Counted from the first letter of the stretch, positions 17,330 through 26,853 are shown. The stretch is 64,000 nucleotides of DNA from an uncultured Prevotella sp. (GCA_944319935.1 CALUFM010000009.1:1-64000); one strand, 5' to 3'. A program made the numbers and translations. Notes: generated by a model not told the origin, from the letters alone.

Positions 17330-19537
17330 ATGAACGAACTTATATTCACACCGAAAGAGCGCGACGAGGCTATGGCCATCGCGCGCAAGCTGAAGAACAG
17401 CGTAGGCACGCCGCTTGACAGCACCGACGAGGAAAAAGTGTTCAAACACCTGAAGCGGGCGTTGCGCTGCGGCACGGTGAACAGAAACCCCTTCGGCCTT
17501 AACCCGATACTCCTGGCCCTGCAGACGGCGCAAATCGCCGTTGAGGAAATCGGGCTGAGGCGCGACGGCGTGCTGGCCATCCTGCTGTACGCCATCGTCG
17601 GCGACGACGACTCTTCATACGAAGAGATACGCCAGGACTTCGGGGAGAGCGTGGCGCGCATCATCCACGGGCTGGTGAAGATACAGGACTTGTACAAGAA
17701 GAACCCGGTGATAGAGAGTGAGAACTTCCGCAACCTGCTGCTCTCTTTCGCAGAAGACATGCGCGTGATTCTCATCATGATAGCCGACCGCGTCAACATA
17801 ATGCGGCAAATCAGGGACACTGAGAACAACGAGGCGAAGACCGAAGTGAGCGAGGAAGCAAGCTACCTGTACGCCCCCTTGGCCCACAAGCTTGGCCTGT
17901 ACAAGCTGAAGAGCGAGCTTGAAGACCTCAGCCTGAAGTACCTTGAGCATGACGCCTACTACATGATAAAGGACAAGCTCAACGCCACGAAGAAGAGCCG
18001 CGACGCATATATAGAAAGGTTTATAGCCCCGATAGACAAGAAACTGAAAGAGGCCGGCTTCAAGTTCCACATGAAGGGACGCACGAAGAGCATACACAGC
18101 ATCTGGCAGAAGATGAAGAAACAGCAGTGCGGATTCGAGGGAGTGTATGACTTGTTCGCCATACGCATCATCCTCGACGCGCCGTTGGACAAGGAGAAGG
18201 TGCAGTGCTGGCAGGTGTTCGCCATGATAACCGACATGTACCAGCCCAACCCCAAGCGCATGCGCGACTGGCTCAGCGTGCCGAAGTCAAACGGATACGA
18301 GAGCCTTCACATAACGGTACTCGGCCCGGAGAACAAGTGGGTGGAGGTGCAAATCCGCACGGAGCGCATGGACGAGATTGCCGAGCGCGGCTTGGCCGCC
18401 CACTGGCGTTACAAGGGCGTGAAGGGGGAAAGCGGGCTTGACGAGTGGCTCAACAGCATACGCACCGCCCTTGAGAACAAAGACGACCTGCAGGTCATCG
18501 ACCAGTTCAAGATGGAACTCTATGAAGACGAGGTCTTTGTGTTCACGCCGAAGGGCGACCTGGTGAAGTTCCCCAAGGGCGCGACCGTGCTTGACTTCGC
18601 CTACCGCATACATTCCAACATCGGCAACCGCTGCGTAGGCGCGAAAATCAACAACAAGGCGGTGACTTTCCGTTACGTCTTGAAGAACGGCGACCAGGTG
18701 GAGATAATGACATCCGCCGCCCAGAAGCCCAAACAGGAATGGCTTAACATAGTGAAGACGAGCCGCGCCAAGGCCAAAATACGCATGGCGTTGAAGGAAG
18801 AAACGGTGAAAGACGGGGCATACGCGAAGGAGATGTTTGAGCGCAGGTTGAAGAACCGTAAGATTGACTTCGACGAAAGCACCGTGTACCACCTTATAAA
18901 GAAGCTCGGCTTCAAGGAGGCCAACGACTTTTACAGGCATATAGCCGACGGCTCTCTTGACGTGAACGACGTGATAGAACGTTACCAGGAACTGTTGCAT
19001 CATGACACGACGCAGCAGCAACAGCAGCCGGCGCGCAGCGCGGAAGCGTTCAACTTCGAGAACCCGAACGAGGAAATCACACGTTCGAGCGACGATGTCC
19101 TCGTGATAGACCGCAACCTGAAAGGCATTGACTACACGCTGGCGAAATGCTGCCACCCCATCTACGGCGACGACGTGTTCGGCTTCGTGACCGTAAACGG
19201 CGGCATAAAAATCCACCGCACCGACTGCCCGAACGCGCCGGAGATGCGCAAACGCTTCGGTTACCGTGTGGTCAAGGCCAAGTGGAGCGGCAAGGGAAGT
19301 TCGCAATACTCGATAACGCTGAAGATTATCGGCAACGACGACATCGGCATCGTGAACAACATAACGAGCATAATATCAAAAGAGGAGAAAATCATGATGC
19401 GCAGCATCAACATAGACAGCCATGACGGACTGTTCAGCGGCAACCTTGAGGTTAACGTGGAGGACACCTCGCGCCTTGAGCAACTTATCAAGAAGCTGCG
19501 CAACGTGAAAGGGGTAAAGCAGATAATAAGGTTATGA
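17330..19537 (+). CDS. relA: RelA/SpoT-family (p)ppGpp synthetase, hydrolase motif degenerate
   Basis: 735 residues from ATG 17330 (MNELIFTPKE); an in-frame ATG at 17279 would add 17 residues but lies upstream of a -7 box. The order is HD-type domain (about 25-190), synthetase domain (220-360, with GRTKSIHSIWQKM, DLFAIRIIL, SNGYESLHITVLGP and AAHWRYKG), TGS domain (about 400-460, VFVFTPKGDLVKFPKGATVL), helical region and C-terminal ACT domain (about 655-735). In the first domain the metal-binding HDxxED motif of active hydrolases is replaced by YAIVGDDDS, so this protein probably only synthesises the alarmone, as E. coli RelA does. A hairpin terminator follows. Confidence 0.9.
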   Translation: MNELIFTPKERDEAMAIARKLKNSVGTPLDSTDEEKVFKHLKRALRCGTVNRNPFGLNPILLALQTAQIAVEEIGLRRDGVLAILLYAIVGDDDSSYEEIRQDFGESVARIIHGLVKIQDLYKKNPVIESENFRNLLLSFAEDMRVILIMIADRVNIMRQIRDTENNEAKTEVSEEASYLYAPLAHKLGLYKLKSELEDLSLKYLEHDAYYMIKDKLNATKKSRDAYIERFIAPIDKKLKEAGFKFHMKGRTKSIHSIWQKMKKQQCGFEGVYDLFAIRIILDAPLDKEKVQCWQVFAMITDMYQPNPKRMRDWLSVPKSNGYESLHITVLGPENKWVEVQIRTERMDEIAERGLAAHWRYKGVKGESGLDEWLNSIRTALENKDDLQVIDQFKMELYEDEVFVFTPKGDLVKFPKGATVLDFAYRIHSNIGNRCVGAKINNKAVTFRYVLKNGDQVEIMTSAAQKPKQEWLNIVKTSRAKAKIRMALKEETVKDGAYAKEMFERRLKNRKIDFDESTVYHLIKKLGFKEANDFYRHIADGSLDVNDVIERYQELLHHDTTQQQQQPARSAEAFNFENPNEEITRSSDDVLVIDRNLKGIDYTLAKCCHPIYGDDVFGFVTVNGGIKIHRTDCPNAPEMRKRFGYRVVKAKWSGKGSSQYSITLKIIGNDDIGIVNNITSIISKEEKIMMRSINIDSHDGLFSGNLEVNVEDTSRLEQLIKKLRNVKGVKQIIRL

Positions 19538-19568
19538 CGGGCTGCCGGTCATTGGTTTCAGATTAATG

Positions 19569-19605
19569 CAAACGGGCTTGGGGCAATTCGCCTCAAGCCC
19601 GTTTG
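19569..19605. terminator. Hairpin between relA and tetR (convergent)
   Basis: Arms of 16 bp (CAAACGGGCTTGGGGC and its complement with one mismatch) flank a 5-base loop. It lies between the plus-strand relA stop and the minus-strand TetR stop and can serve both. Confidence 0.75.
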
Positions 19606-19638
19606 GGTTGGTATTTGCCAATCATTTCTTTATGCGTA

Positions 19639-20265
19639 TCAGTTTTTTTCCACAAACCTGTCAAGATATTCAAGCCCCTTTTCCGTACAGCAGCCACGCA
19701 TGAAGACGATGACGAAGGTGTGGAAAATCTCGTCCAACTTGTATTTTTCATAAAGGCGTGTGCGCATTACGTGGTTCATGGTGGCATCGCCCATCTTGTT
19801 TATTATGTCATAATTCAAGTCGCTGCGGAAGAAGCCATGCTCTATGCCCTTGCGCATGAACTCCTGCGAGCGGGCGGTCTGCTTGGCGTTGTTGGCCTTG
19901 AAGAAGTTGACGATGCGCTCATACTTGTCCATTTCGATGAAAAACAACGGGTTGATTGAGCCCAAGTCTTTCAGCCGCAACTTTATGAAATACGCGACAA
20001 CGGCCATCTCGTTCTCGGCGTTCTCCGCATAGTCGGACAGTTTTTTCATCAGGACCTCGTTCTCGTTCTTTACGCATTCATAAAGCAAGTCCTCCTTGTT
20101 GCTGTAAATCTCGTACAAGGTGCGTTTCGATATTGCCATCTCCGTGGCAATATCGTCCATGCGCACGGCCTTGATGCCTTTCTTTTTGAAAAGCGACATC
20201 GCCGTGTCGAGTATCTTGTGCCTCAAGCCTTCGCGATAGGCGGTCACGTTGCCGGTTTTGCGCAT
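19639..20265 (-). CDS. TetR family transcriptional regulator
   Basis: 208 residues from ATG 20265 (MRKTGNVTAYREGLR). The ORF opens at 20286, but a -7 box TAACTTTG covers 20291-20284, so that codon cannot be in the transcript. The helix-turn-helix is IKAVRMDDIATEMAISKRTLYEIYSNKEDLL in overlapping view: MDDIATEMAISKRTLYEIYS near residues 40-60. The C-terminal ligand domain is helical and unassigned. The gene is divergent from malic enzyme with promoters only about 30 bp apart, so it may control that gene or itself; this is inference. Confidence 0.85.
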   Translation of the reverse strand: MRKTGNVTAYREGLRHKILDTAMSLFKKKGIKAVRMDDIATEMAISKRTLYEIYSNKEDLLYECVKNENEVLMKKLSDYAENAENEMAVVAYFIKLRLKDLGSINPLFFIEMDKYERIVNFFKANNAKQTARSQEFMRKGIEHGFFRSDLNYDIINKMGDATMNHVMRTRLYEKYKLDEIFHTFVIVFMRGCCTEKGLEYLDRFVEKN

Positions 20266-20283
20266 TTGTTTTGTTTTTATTTG

Positions 20284-20291
20284 CAAAGTTA
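20284..20291 (-). promoter_or_regulatory. -7 box TAACTTTG for tetR
   Basis: TAACTTTG on the minus strand at 20291-20284 fits TAnnTTTG and decides the downstream start of the TetR gene. The -33 element is weak (TTTTCG). Confidence 0.55.
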
Positions 20292-20316
20292 ATAAATTAT
20301 TTTCGAAAAAAAACTA

Positions 20317-20345
20317 TTTGGCTTCATTTATTTTTCTTACATTTG
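20317..20345 (+). promoter_or_regulatory. Promoter TTTG-N17-TACATTTG for malic enzyme
   Basis: TTTG at 20317-20320 and TACATTTG at 20338-20345. A start near 20352 would leave a leader of about 150 nt before the ATG at 20501. It overlaps the divergent TetR promoter region. Confidence 0.6.
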
Positions 20346-20500
20346 CATGCGTTTTTTACGCAAAATGAGTGGTAAAAAGGCGAATTTGATTGAAAAATGT
20401 GTGTCAAAACGAATAAAACGGTGGAAATACAGGCTGTTTTCTTCAAAATTTGAAATGTCGCCTTTGTGCTGAATTTTCTAATATTCAAGTCATATCAGAT

Positions 20501-22795
20501 ATGGTAAACATCACAAAAGAAGCCGCCCTTGAGTATCACAAGAACGGCAAACCCGGAAAAATCGAAGTAAAACCGACAAAGCCCTACAGGACGCAGACCG
20601 ACCTGAGCCTGGCTTATTCGCCCGGAGTGGCTTTCCCTTGCCTTGAAATCCAGAAGACGCCTGACGACGTTTACAAGTACACCGACAAGGGCAACCTTGT
20701 GGCCGTAATCAGCAACGGCACAGCCGTGCTTGGCCTTGGCGACATCGGCGCGATGAGCGGCAAGCCCGTCATGGAGGGCAAGGGGCTTCTGTTCAAGATT
20801 TACGGCGGCATCGACGTGTTCGACATCGAAGTCAACGAGAAAGACCCTGAGAAGTTCTGCGAGGCAGTGGAGCGCATCGCGCCCACCTTCGGCGGCATCA
20901 ACCTTGAGGACATCAAGGCCCCTGAATGTTTTTACATAGAGGAAAGGCTCAAGCGCACGCTTGACATTCCCGTGATGCACGACGACCAGCACGGCACGGC
21001 CATCATATCGGCCGCAGGACTGAAGAACGCCCTCGAGGTGGCGGGAAAAGACATATCAGAGGTGAAAATCGTGGTGAACGGCGCGGGAGCGGCGGCCATA
21101 TCATGCACAAAACTGTATATTGCGCTCGGCGCGAAGAAAGAGAACATCGTCATGTTGGACTCCAAAGGCGTGATAACATCCGACCGCGAGAACCTGACCG
21201 AGCAGAAGCGGCAGTTCGCCACCGACCGCCGCGACGTGCATACGCTGGCCGAGGCCGTCAGCGGAGCGGACGTGTTCGTGGGCTTGTCGAAGGGCAACGT
21301 GCTTACGCAAGACATGGTGCGCTCGATGGCCGACAAGCCCATCGTCTTCGCCTTGGCCAATCCTGTGCCTGAAATATCCTACGAAGACGCCATGGCCAGC
21401 CGTCCAGACGTGCTTATGAGTACGGGACGTTCTGACTATCCCAACCAAATCAACAACGTAATAGGCTTCCCCTACATCTTCCGCGGCGCGCTCGACGTAC
21501 ACGCCACGGCCATCAACGAGGAGATGAAGATGGCCGCAGTAAACGCCATAGCCGACCTTGCGAAGCAGCCCGTGCCTGATGTTGTCAACGACGTTTACCA
21601 GGTAAACAAGCTCGCCTTCGGCCCTTCATATTTCATACCGAAGCCCGTTGACCCGCGCCTGATCACCGAAGTTTCGGCCGCCGTGGCCAAGGCCGCCATC
21701 GAGAGCGGCGTGGCGCGCAAGACCATAACCGACTGGGACGGCTACAAGAACCGACTGCGCGAGATGCTGGGACAGGAAACCAAGCTGACCCAGAAACTGT
21801 ATGACACGGCGCGCAAGCATCCGCAGCGAGTGGTCTTCGCCGAAGGCATACATCCCACCATGCTGAAAGCCGCCGTGCAGGCCAAGAACGAAGGCATCTG
21901 CCATCCCATCCTGCTGGGCAACGACGAGCGCATAGAGAAACTGGCCAAGGAGCTTGACCTCAGCCTTGAGGGCGTTGAAATAGTCAACCTGCGCCACGAC
22001 CGCGAGAACGACCGCCGCGAACGCTACGCCCGCATACTGACGGAGAAGCGCAAGCGTCAGGGCTACACGCTGCAGGAAGCCAACGACAAGATGTTTGAGC
22101 GAAACTATTTCGGCATGATGATGGTTGAGACTGGCGACGCCGACGCCTTCATAACAGGTCTTTATACCAAATACTCCAACACGATAAAGGTGGCCAAGGA
22201 GGTCATCGGCATACAGCCGGGCTTCGGCCATTTCGGCACGATGCACATCATCAATTCGAAGAAGGGCGTGCTTTATCTTGCCGACACGCTTATCAACCGA
22301 CTGCCCAACAAGGACGTGCTTGTTGACATAGCCCGCCTGAGCGCGAACACCGTGCGCTTCTTCAACGACGAACCGCACATAGCGATGATAAGCTACTCAA
22401 ACTTCGGCACTGATGATTGCGGCAACCCGGCGCAGGTACATGCCGCCGTGGAGGAGATGCAGCAGCGTTATCCTGACCTGGCGATAGACGGCGAGATGCA
22501 GGTGAACTTCGCGTTGAACACCAAACTGCGCGACGCAAAATATCCGTTTACACGCCTGAAAGACAAGGATGTCAACACGCTGGTGTTCCCCAACCTGTCG
22601 AGCGCGAACAGTTCTTACAAGCTGCTTCAGGCACTGAACCCTGACGCCGAGATAATCGGTCCCATCCAGATGGGGCTGAACAAGCCCATACATTTCACCG
22701 ACTTTGAATGCTCGGTGCGCGATGTCGTCAACATCACGGCCGTGGCGGTAATCGACGCTTACGTGCAGAAAATCATGTGCAACATGAGGAAGTGA
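20501..22795 (+). CDS. maeB: NADP-dependent malic enzyme with phosphotransacetylase-like C-terminal domain
   Basis: 764 residues from ATG 20501 ([20 protein letters not shown]). The 17-residue upstream extension is cysteine-rich and not typical of the family. The malic domain (about 10-160) has the [12 protein letters not shown] and [20 protein letters not shown] motifs. The NAD(P)-binding domain (165-400) has [12 protein letters not shown] and [10 protein letters not shown]. The C-terminal third (430-764, [20 protein letters not shown] and [12 protein letters not shown]) is the PTA-like regulatory domain of MaeB-type enzymes. It converts malate to pyruvate and CO2 and supplies NADPH. Length agrees with the family. 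It may be controlled by the divergent TetR protein. Confidence 0.93.
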   Translation: MVNITKEAALEYHKNGKPGKIEVKPTKPYRTQTDLSLAYSPGVAFPCLEIQKTPDDVYKYTDKGNLVAVISNGTAVLGLGDIGAMSGKPVMEGKGLLFKIYGGIDVFDIEVNEKDPEKFCEAVERIAPTFGGINLEDIKAPECFYIEERLKRTLDIPVMHDDQHGTAIISAAGLKNALEVAGKDISEVKIVVNGAGAAAISCTKLYIALGAKKENIVMLDSKGVITSDRENLTEQKRQFATDRRDVHTLAEAVSGADVFVGLSKGNVLTQDMVRSMADKPIVFALANPVPEISYEDAMASRPDVLMSTGRSDYPNQINNVIGFPYIFRGALDVHATAINEEMKMAAVNAIADLAKQPVPDVVNDVYQVNKLAFGPSYFIPKPVDPRLITEVSAAVAKAAIESGVARKTITDWDGYKNRLREMLGQETKLTQKLYDTARKHPQRVVFAEGIHPTMLKAAVQAKNEGICHPILLGNDERIEKLAKELDLSLEGVEIVNLRHDRENDRRERYARILTEKRKRQGYTLQEANDKMFERNYFGMMMVETGDADAFITGLYTKYSNTIKVAKEVIGIQPGFGHFGTMHIINSKKGVLYLADTLINRLPNKDVLVDIARLSANTVRFFNDEPHIAMISYSNFGTDDCGNPAQVHAAVEEMQQRYPDLAIDGEMQVNFALNTKLRDAKYPFTRLKDKDVNTLVFPNLSSANSSYKLLQALNPDAEIIGPIQMGLNKPIHFTDFECSVRDVVNITAVAVIDAYVQKIMCNMRK

Positions 22796-22843
22796 TGACG
22801 AGCCGGCAATCCATGGCGTAACGCCTTGGTGGCAAGCATGTTA

Positions 22844-22882
22844 CAATAGGCCGTGTTTCGCACTGCGAAACACGGCCTATTG
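22844..22882. terminator. 18-bp perfect hairpin downstream of malic enzyme
   Basis: Arms CAATAGGCCGTGTTTCGC and its exact complement flank the loop ACT. A partial second copy of one arm (GGCCTATTGCGTTGCG) lies at about 22897-22912. It has the TTTCGC-N3-GCGAAA centre of the palindromes at 188 and 15543 but lacks a long T run. Confidence 0.65.
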
Positions 22883-23062
22883 CGTTGCGATATGTGGCCT
22901 ATTGCGTTGCGTTTTGCCGCGTCTGGGAAATTGTCAAGGCAAAAGACAAATGTTTGTCCACCGCCGTCGTATGGGCGAACCCGTGTGTCCGCACTGATTA
23001 AACCTAAATCGGTCGTTGCATGGCGACGGCAGTTGGGGATAGGACGGTTGGCAGACGAGGCG

Positions 23063-23428
23063 TTATTCGTGCTGCTTCTGCTTTTTCTTGCGCCTGAACG
23101 ACGCTATGCTCGCGGCAATGTTTATTACGGTTGAGACAGCAAGCGTGATGACAAACCACTGCTTGAAACTGTCAAGCATTATTAACAGGCACGCTATTAT
23201 GCCGAACGAGATGGTGTAAGCCAGCAGCACCATGTCGGCGATGCGCCTCATCGTGTCCCCTTTTCGCCTTAAATATGCGGCGAGGCAGAGTATGATGCCG
23301 AATGTCAATGCCCATACTGGGGGCTTGGCTTGCTGGTATATGGCGATGGCGAAGATGGCCGTGAAGACCACGCCCTGTATCAGCCACCAGGCAGATATTG
23401 CTTTGTCCTTTTTCGATGTTGTGTTCAT
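23063..23428 (-). CDS. Small integral membrane protein, function unknown
   Basis: 121 residues from ATG 23428 (MNTTSKKDKAISAWWLIQGV); the 27 further residues of the open frame precede the natural cytosolic start and contain no signal. Four hydrophobic segments can be seen (about 15-33, 37-53, 65-84, 88-108), and the protein ends in a very basic tail (FRRKKKQKQHE). The pattern resembles small four-helix membrane proteins common in Bacteroidales, but I recognise no family. It is followed by no clear partner gene. Confidence 0.7.
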   Translation of the reverse strand: MNTTSKKDKAISAWWLIQGVVFTAIFAIAIYQQAKPPVWALTFGIILCLAAYLRRKGDTMRRIADMVLLAYTISFGIIACLLIMLDSFKQWFVITLAVSTVINIAASIASFRRKKKQKQHE

Positions 23429-23542
23429 TATTAGTGTTTTTATGTGTTGCGCATACGCCAGATTGTTTTTTATCGCCAATTTGCTGCAGGGCATTTGCCT
23501 TTGATTCATCTGGCTTTTTAAAGTTCCTTGTCGGTCGCCGAA

Positions 23543-24313
23543 TTACCCTAAAACCACGTCAAGCACCATCATCAGCGTGAAACCTATGGCGAAGCCGATG
23601 GTGCCGATGTTGCTGTGTTCGCCCTCTGACATTTCAGGTATAAGCTCTTCAACAACGACGTAGAGCATCGCGCCGGCTGCGAAAGCCAGCAGGTAGGGCA
23701 GGGCGGGCGTCATGACTGAGGCCAGGAGTACGACGAGCAGACCGCCGATTGGTTCTACAAGGCCGCTCAGCGCGCCCATGGTGAACGAGCGCAAGCGGCT
23801 GTTGCCCGCCGCGCGCATGGGCATTGAGATTATGGCTCCTTCGGGAATGTTCTGTATGGCGATGCCGAGAGCCATGGCCATTGCCGCGGCCGTGGTGATT
23901 TGCGCTTCGGCTTGCAACGCCCCGGCGAGGACAACGCCCACGCCCATGCCCTCGGGCAGGTTGTGTATTGTCACCGCAAGCGACAGCATCGCCGTGCGCG
24001 ACAGGCGGCTGCGAGGGCCTTCTGGTTTGGCGTTGCCTATGTGGAGGTGGGGCGTGAGGCGGTCGATTAGCAGCAGGAAAGCCATGCCGGCAAGGAAGCC
24101 TGCCGCCGCCGGGACGACTGACAGTTTGCCCATGTCGGCGGCCATGTCCATGCCGGGGATTAGCAATGACCACACCGAGGCTGCCACCATGACGCCTGAG
24201 GCGAAGCCGAGGAGCGACTTCTGAACCTGCACGGGCATCTTGTCTTTCATGAAAAACACGAAAGCCGAGCCAAGAACCGTGCCCAAGAAAGGAATGAGAA
24301 GGGTGAGAAGCAT
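23543..24313 (-). CDS. ZIP family divalent metal transporter (ZupT-like)
   Basis: 256 residues from ATG 24313 (MLLTLLIPFLGTVLGSAFVF). The open frame reaches 24382, but its first 23 residues are read from the GGTTATACGG repeat. About eight hydrophobic segments are present. The two metal-binding motifs HNLPEGMGVG (TM4) and IQNIPEGAIISMPMR (TM5) are those of the ZIP family, which imports zinc and other divalent metals. It follows aguB after a repeat block, so linkage with the polyamine genes is doubtful. Confidence 0.9.
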   Translation of the reverse strand: MLLTLLIPFLGTVLGSAFVFFMKDKMPVQVQKSLLGFASGVMVAASVWSLLIPGMDMAADMGKLSVVPAAAGFLAGMAFLLLIDRLTPHLHIGNAKPEGPRSRLSRTAMLSLAVTIHNLPEGMGVGVVLAGALQAEAQITTAAAMAMALGIAIQNIPEGAIISMPMRAAGNSRLRSFTMGALSGLVEPIGGLLVVLLASVMTPALPYLLAFAAGAMLYVVVEELIPEMSEGEHSNIGTIGFAIGFTLMMVLDVVLG

Positions 24314-24417
24314 AGACGTAAGGTTATGGGGTTGTGCGGTTATACGGTTATACGGGTGTTTGAAATAAGGTTTTATGGACAAACCTTATGACCGTATAAC
24401 CGCATAACTGTCAAATA
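24314..24417. repeat. Inverted word-repeat block (CGGTTATACGG words)
   Basis: The left arm (TGCGGTTATACGGTTATACGG, shortened here to its first 20 bases TGCGGTTATACGGTTATACG) pairs with CCGTATAACCGCATAAC on the right, and a second nested palindrome, ATAAGGTTT...AAACCTTAT, lies inside at about 24365-24389. The same words occur at 32120-32200 and 62840-62930. Confidence 0.85.
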
Positions 24418-25296
24418 TTATCTGTCAATAAATCTCCGTGTTATTTCACCGTATTCGTCAATCCTGCGGTCGCGCAGGAACGGCCACCAGCGGCGCACTT
24501 GCTCGCCGCGGCGCAGGTCGATGTCTATAACGGCGCGCTCTTCGTCGGTGCCGGATGCTCGGTAAAGCATTTCGCCTTGCGGCCCGGCAACGAACGAACT
24601 GCCCCAGAACTGTATGCCGTTGGTTTGGCCTGACGGGTCAACTTCGTGGCCTACGCGGTTTACGGCGACAACAGGCAGGCCGTTGGCTACGGCGTGTCCG
24701 CGCTGCACCGTCGTCCACGCCTCGCGCTGACGCTGCTGTTCCGCCTCTGTGTCAGAGCTTTCGTAGCCGATGGCTGTCGGGTAAATAAGCATATCCGCGC
24801 CCTGAAGAGCCATGAGGCGGGCGGCTTCAGGATACCACTGGTCCCAGCAGACAAGGACGCCGAGGCGGCCTACTGACGTGTCGATGGGGTGGAAGCCGAT
24901 GTCGCCCGGCGTGAAATAAAACTTCTCGTAATAAGCGGGGTCGTCGGGGATGTGCATCTTTCGGTATTTGCCCGCTATCGTTCCGTCACGTTCGATTACT
25001 ACGGCTGTGTTGTGGTAAAGCCCCGCCGCGCGCCTTTCGAACAGCGAAGTGACTATCACTACGCCGAGTTCTTTGGCCAAAGAGCCGAAAAAGTCGGTTG
25101 ACGGTCCTGGTATTGGTTCGGCCAAGTCGAAGTTGTCAACGCTTTCAACTTGGCAGAAATACAGCGAGTTGTGCAGTTCTTGCAGCACGATAAGCTCTGC
25201 GCCTTCGGCGGCCAAAGCCCTTATGCCATCGGCCAGACGGCGCATGTTGTCGGCGCGGTCGGCCGTGTTGTGTTGTTGGATGATGCCTGTTTTCAT
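24418..25296 (-). CDS. aguB: N-carbamoylputrescine amidase
   Basis: 292 residues from ATG 25296 (MKTGIIQQHNTADRADNMRR). The ORF extends to 25368 only because it reads through a CTTGTCTG repeat. It is a nitrilase-fold enzyme: catalytic triad Glu40 (IVLQELHN), Lys113 (YRKMHIPDDP) and Cys150 (LGVLVCWDQWYPEAAR). It hydrolyses N-carbamoylputrescine to putrescine, CO2 and ammonia, the second step after agmatine deiminase. The preceding gene on the same strand is aguA, so the pair forms an agmatine-to-putrescine route. A repeat block separates the two genes by about 115 bp. Confidence 0.93.
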   Translation of the reverse strand: MKTGIIQQHNTADRADNMRRLADGIRALAAEGAELIVLQELHNSLYFCQVESVDNFDLAEPIPGPSTDFFGSLAKELGVVIVTSLFERRAAGLYHNTAVVIERDGTIAGKYRKMHIPDDPAYYEKFYFTPGDIGFHPIDTSVGRLGVLVCWDQWYPEAARLMALQGADMLIYPTAIGYESSDTEAEQQRQREAWTTVQRGHAVANGLPVVAVNRVGHEVDPSGQTNGIQFWGSSFVAGPQGEMLYRASGTDEERAVIDIDLRRGEQVRRWWPFLRDRRIDEYGEITRRFIDR

Positions 25297-25307
25297 GTTT
25301 TGTTTTT

Positions 25308-25410
25308 TATAGTTACGAGTTACAAGCAGACAAGTGACAAGGAGATATGCCTTGTAAGGGTTTTCCATCTCAATCAGAAAAGCCTTGTCTGCTTGTCTCT
25401 TGTCTGCTTG
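25308..25410. repeat. Inverted word-repeat block (CTTGTCTG words) between aguA and aguB
   Basis: The left arm reads ACAAGCAGACAAGTGACAAG and the right arm CTTGTCTGCTTGTCTCTTGT; between them lies GAGATATGCCTTGTAAGGG with the ATGCCTTGT core at 25347-25355. Confidence 0.9.
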
Positions 25411-26445
25411 TCAACTGAATAATTGCATTGTGCAACAGTGCAGCGAGCCATGCTGGCGGATGACAGTGCGGCTGTCGATGCCGATAAGTTCACGGCCGGG
25501 AAACGCTTCGCCGATAATCCGTGCGGCCTCGGCGTCGTTGTCGGGCTGGCCGTATGTGGGGTAGATTACAGCCCCGTTGATAATTACGAAGTTGGCATAA
25601 GTGGCGGGAAGGCGGTCGTCTCCGTCGTAAATGGGGCGCGGCATGGGCAGCGGCAATAGGCGGTAAGGCCGCCCGTCGGTGGTGCGGAACGTGCCGAGTT
25701 GTTCTTCCATCAGCCTCAGGTCGGCGTAATGGCAGTCGTTATTGTCTGTGCAGCGCACATACAACAACGTGCTGTCAGGCGCGGTGCGCACAAGTGTGTC
25801 GATGTGCCCGTCGGTGTCGTCGCCCTCCAAGTGCCCGTGGTCAATCCACAGTATGCGTTCAGCGCAGAGCCATTTTTTCAACCGTTGTTCAATATCCTGC
25901 CGTGAGAGTGGCTGGTTGCGGTGTGGGGCGAGCAGGCATTGGCTCGTTGTGAACACCGTGCCTTGCCCGTCGCTTTCAATCGAACCGCCCTCAAGCACGA
26001 AGTCGTTGTGGTCAAAGTATTCGCCTTTGACCGCTTTGTTGTCATAGAGGCTGCGGTTGATGGCGTTGTCAAGGTCGGCCGGAAACTTGTCGCCCCAGCC
26101 GTTGAAGCGGAAGTCGAGCAGCCTTGTGGCACTGCCGTTTGTAAGAGTTATGAAGCCATGGTCGCGCGCCCAAGTGTCGTTCGTGGGGCAACGGTGCAGC
26201 GTTATGTTGGCCATCTGACAGTCTGACAGCCGCTTCTCAAGCTGCGTTTTCACGTTGTCTGGCTCAGGGGTGACGACAATCAGTCGTTCATGGCGTGTTA
26301 TGGCGTCAGCCATTTCAACGTAAGTGGCGCATATATCGTCAAGATATTCGCTCCAGTCGGTAGCCGCGTGCGGCCATGTCAGTTGCATCGCGCTTTGTTT
26401 CGCCCATTCAGGCGGCAGCATGTAGTTGTCAATGTTATTTTGCAT
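25411..26445 (-). CDS. aguA: Agmatine deiminase
   Basis: 344 residues from ATG 26445 (MQNNIDNYMLPPEWAKQSAM); an upstream TTG would add five residues. Family motifs are MQLTWPHAATDW (about 20-31), NDTWARDHGFITL (about 88-100), NGWGDKF, EGGSIESDGQGT (about 152-163), DHGHLEGDDTDGHIDTLVRT (about 203-222), and the C-terminal catalytic cysteine region HGSLHCCTMQLF. It converts agmatine to N-carbamoylputrescine and ammonia. It is transcribed from a TTTG-N20-TACCTTTG promoter and precedes aguB. Confidence 0.93.
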   Translation of the reverse strand: MQNNIDNYMLPPEWAKQSAMQLTWPHAATDWSEYLDDICATYVEMADAITRHERLIVVTPEPDNVKTQLEKRLSDCQMANITLHRCPTNDTWARDHGFITLTNGSATRLLDFRFNGWGDKFPADLDNAINRSLYDNKAVKGEYFDHNDFVLEGGSIESDGQGTVFTTSQCLLAPHRNQPLSRQDIEQRLKKWLCAERILWIDHGHLEGDDTDGHIDTLVRTAPDSTLLYVRCTDNNDCHYADLRLMEEQLGTFRTTDGRPYRLLPLPMPRPIYDGDDRLPATYANFVIINGAVIYPTYGQPDNDAEAARIIGEAFPGRELIGIDSRTVIRQHGSLHCCTMQLFS

Positions 26446-26475
26446 GTCGGCTTTTTGCAAGTTGTTATTCCTTTA

Positions 26476-26507
26476 CAAAGGTAGTGTAAGTAAGGTGAAT
26501 AAGCAAA
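26476..26507 (-). promoter_or_regulatory. Promoter TTTG-N20-TACCTTTG for aguA, diverged copy of the promoter cassette
   Basis: On the minus strand the -33 TTTG is at 26507-26504 and the -7 TACCTTTG at 26483-26476. The start would be near 26469. The plus-strand text (CAAAGGTAGTGTAAGTAAGG, then TGAATAAGCAAATAAA) aligns with the promoter cassettes at 57204 and 58978. Confidence 0.7.
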
Positions 26508-26583
26508 TAAATGCGCCTTTTTTAGCCGTGTGACACGAAAAGTGACCGTTTGTCAGATAAAATGGTTGATGTAAATCAATCGG

Positions 26584-26599
26584 TTTGACACATGTCAAA
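26584..26599. promoter_or_regulatory. CRP/FNR-like operator candidate
   Basis: TTTGACA-CA-TGTCAAA is an inverted repeat with 7-bp arms; its core TTGAC-N4-GTCAA resembles CRP/FNR-family sites. It lies 60-75 bp before the -7 box of the small ORF at 26749 and about 100 bp before the aguA promoter, in the divergent region. Confidence 0.45.
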
Positions 26600-26659
26600 A
26601 ACAGTTGGCATAAAGTCATTTTCCTGCATGTCGGAGTTACAACGTTTTGCCATTGGTAT

Positions 26660-26667
26660 TAACTTTG
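26660..26667 (+). promoter_or_regulatory. -7 box TAACTTTG for the small ORF
   Basis: TAACTTTG fits TAnnTTTG and is followed by GCAG. A start near 26674 would give a 75-nt leader before the ATG at 26749. No strong -33 element is visible, which would suit an activator-dependent promoter. Confidence 0.5.
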
Positions 26668-26748
26668 CAGCAGAAATAAAGGAAAAAGGATAACAGGATG
26701 TGAAGATGCATCCGACATGTAGAACTAAATGAGAAAGGTAAAAAGGTT

Positions 26749-26853
26749 ATGAAAAAGATTGTTAACAGGATTTTAGACAGCAAGAAGTTCAACAGGTATT
26801 GCGTGAACGTTTTGAAGATGTACAACTACGGACGTGTAAACATGCCTGTGTGA
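26749..26853 (+). CDS. 34-residue basic small protein
   Basis: The ORF reads MKKIVNRILDSKKFNRYCVN, then VLKMYNYGRVNMPV and stop. It is too short for usual ORF tracks. Support: a -7 box upstream, an ATG after GAGAAAGGTAAAAAGG, an independent hairpin terminator 100 bp downstream (26955-27006), and no other gene in the 570-bp gap. It is strongly basic and amphipathic, has one cysteine and no signal peptide or obvious membrane segment. I do not recognise a family. It could be a small regulatory or membrane-associated protein, or the coding part of a dual-function sRNA. Confidence 0.55.
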   Translation: MKKIVNRILDSKKFNRYCVNVLKMYNYGRVNMPV

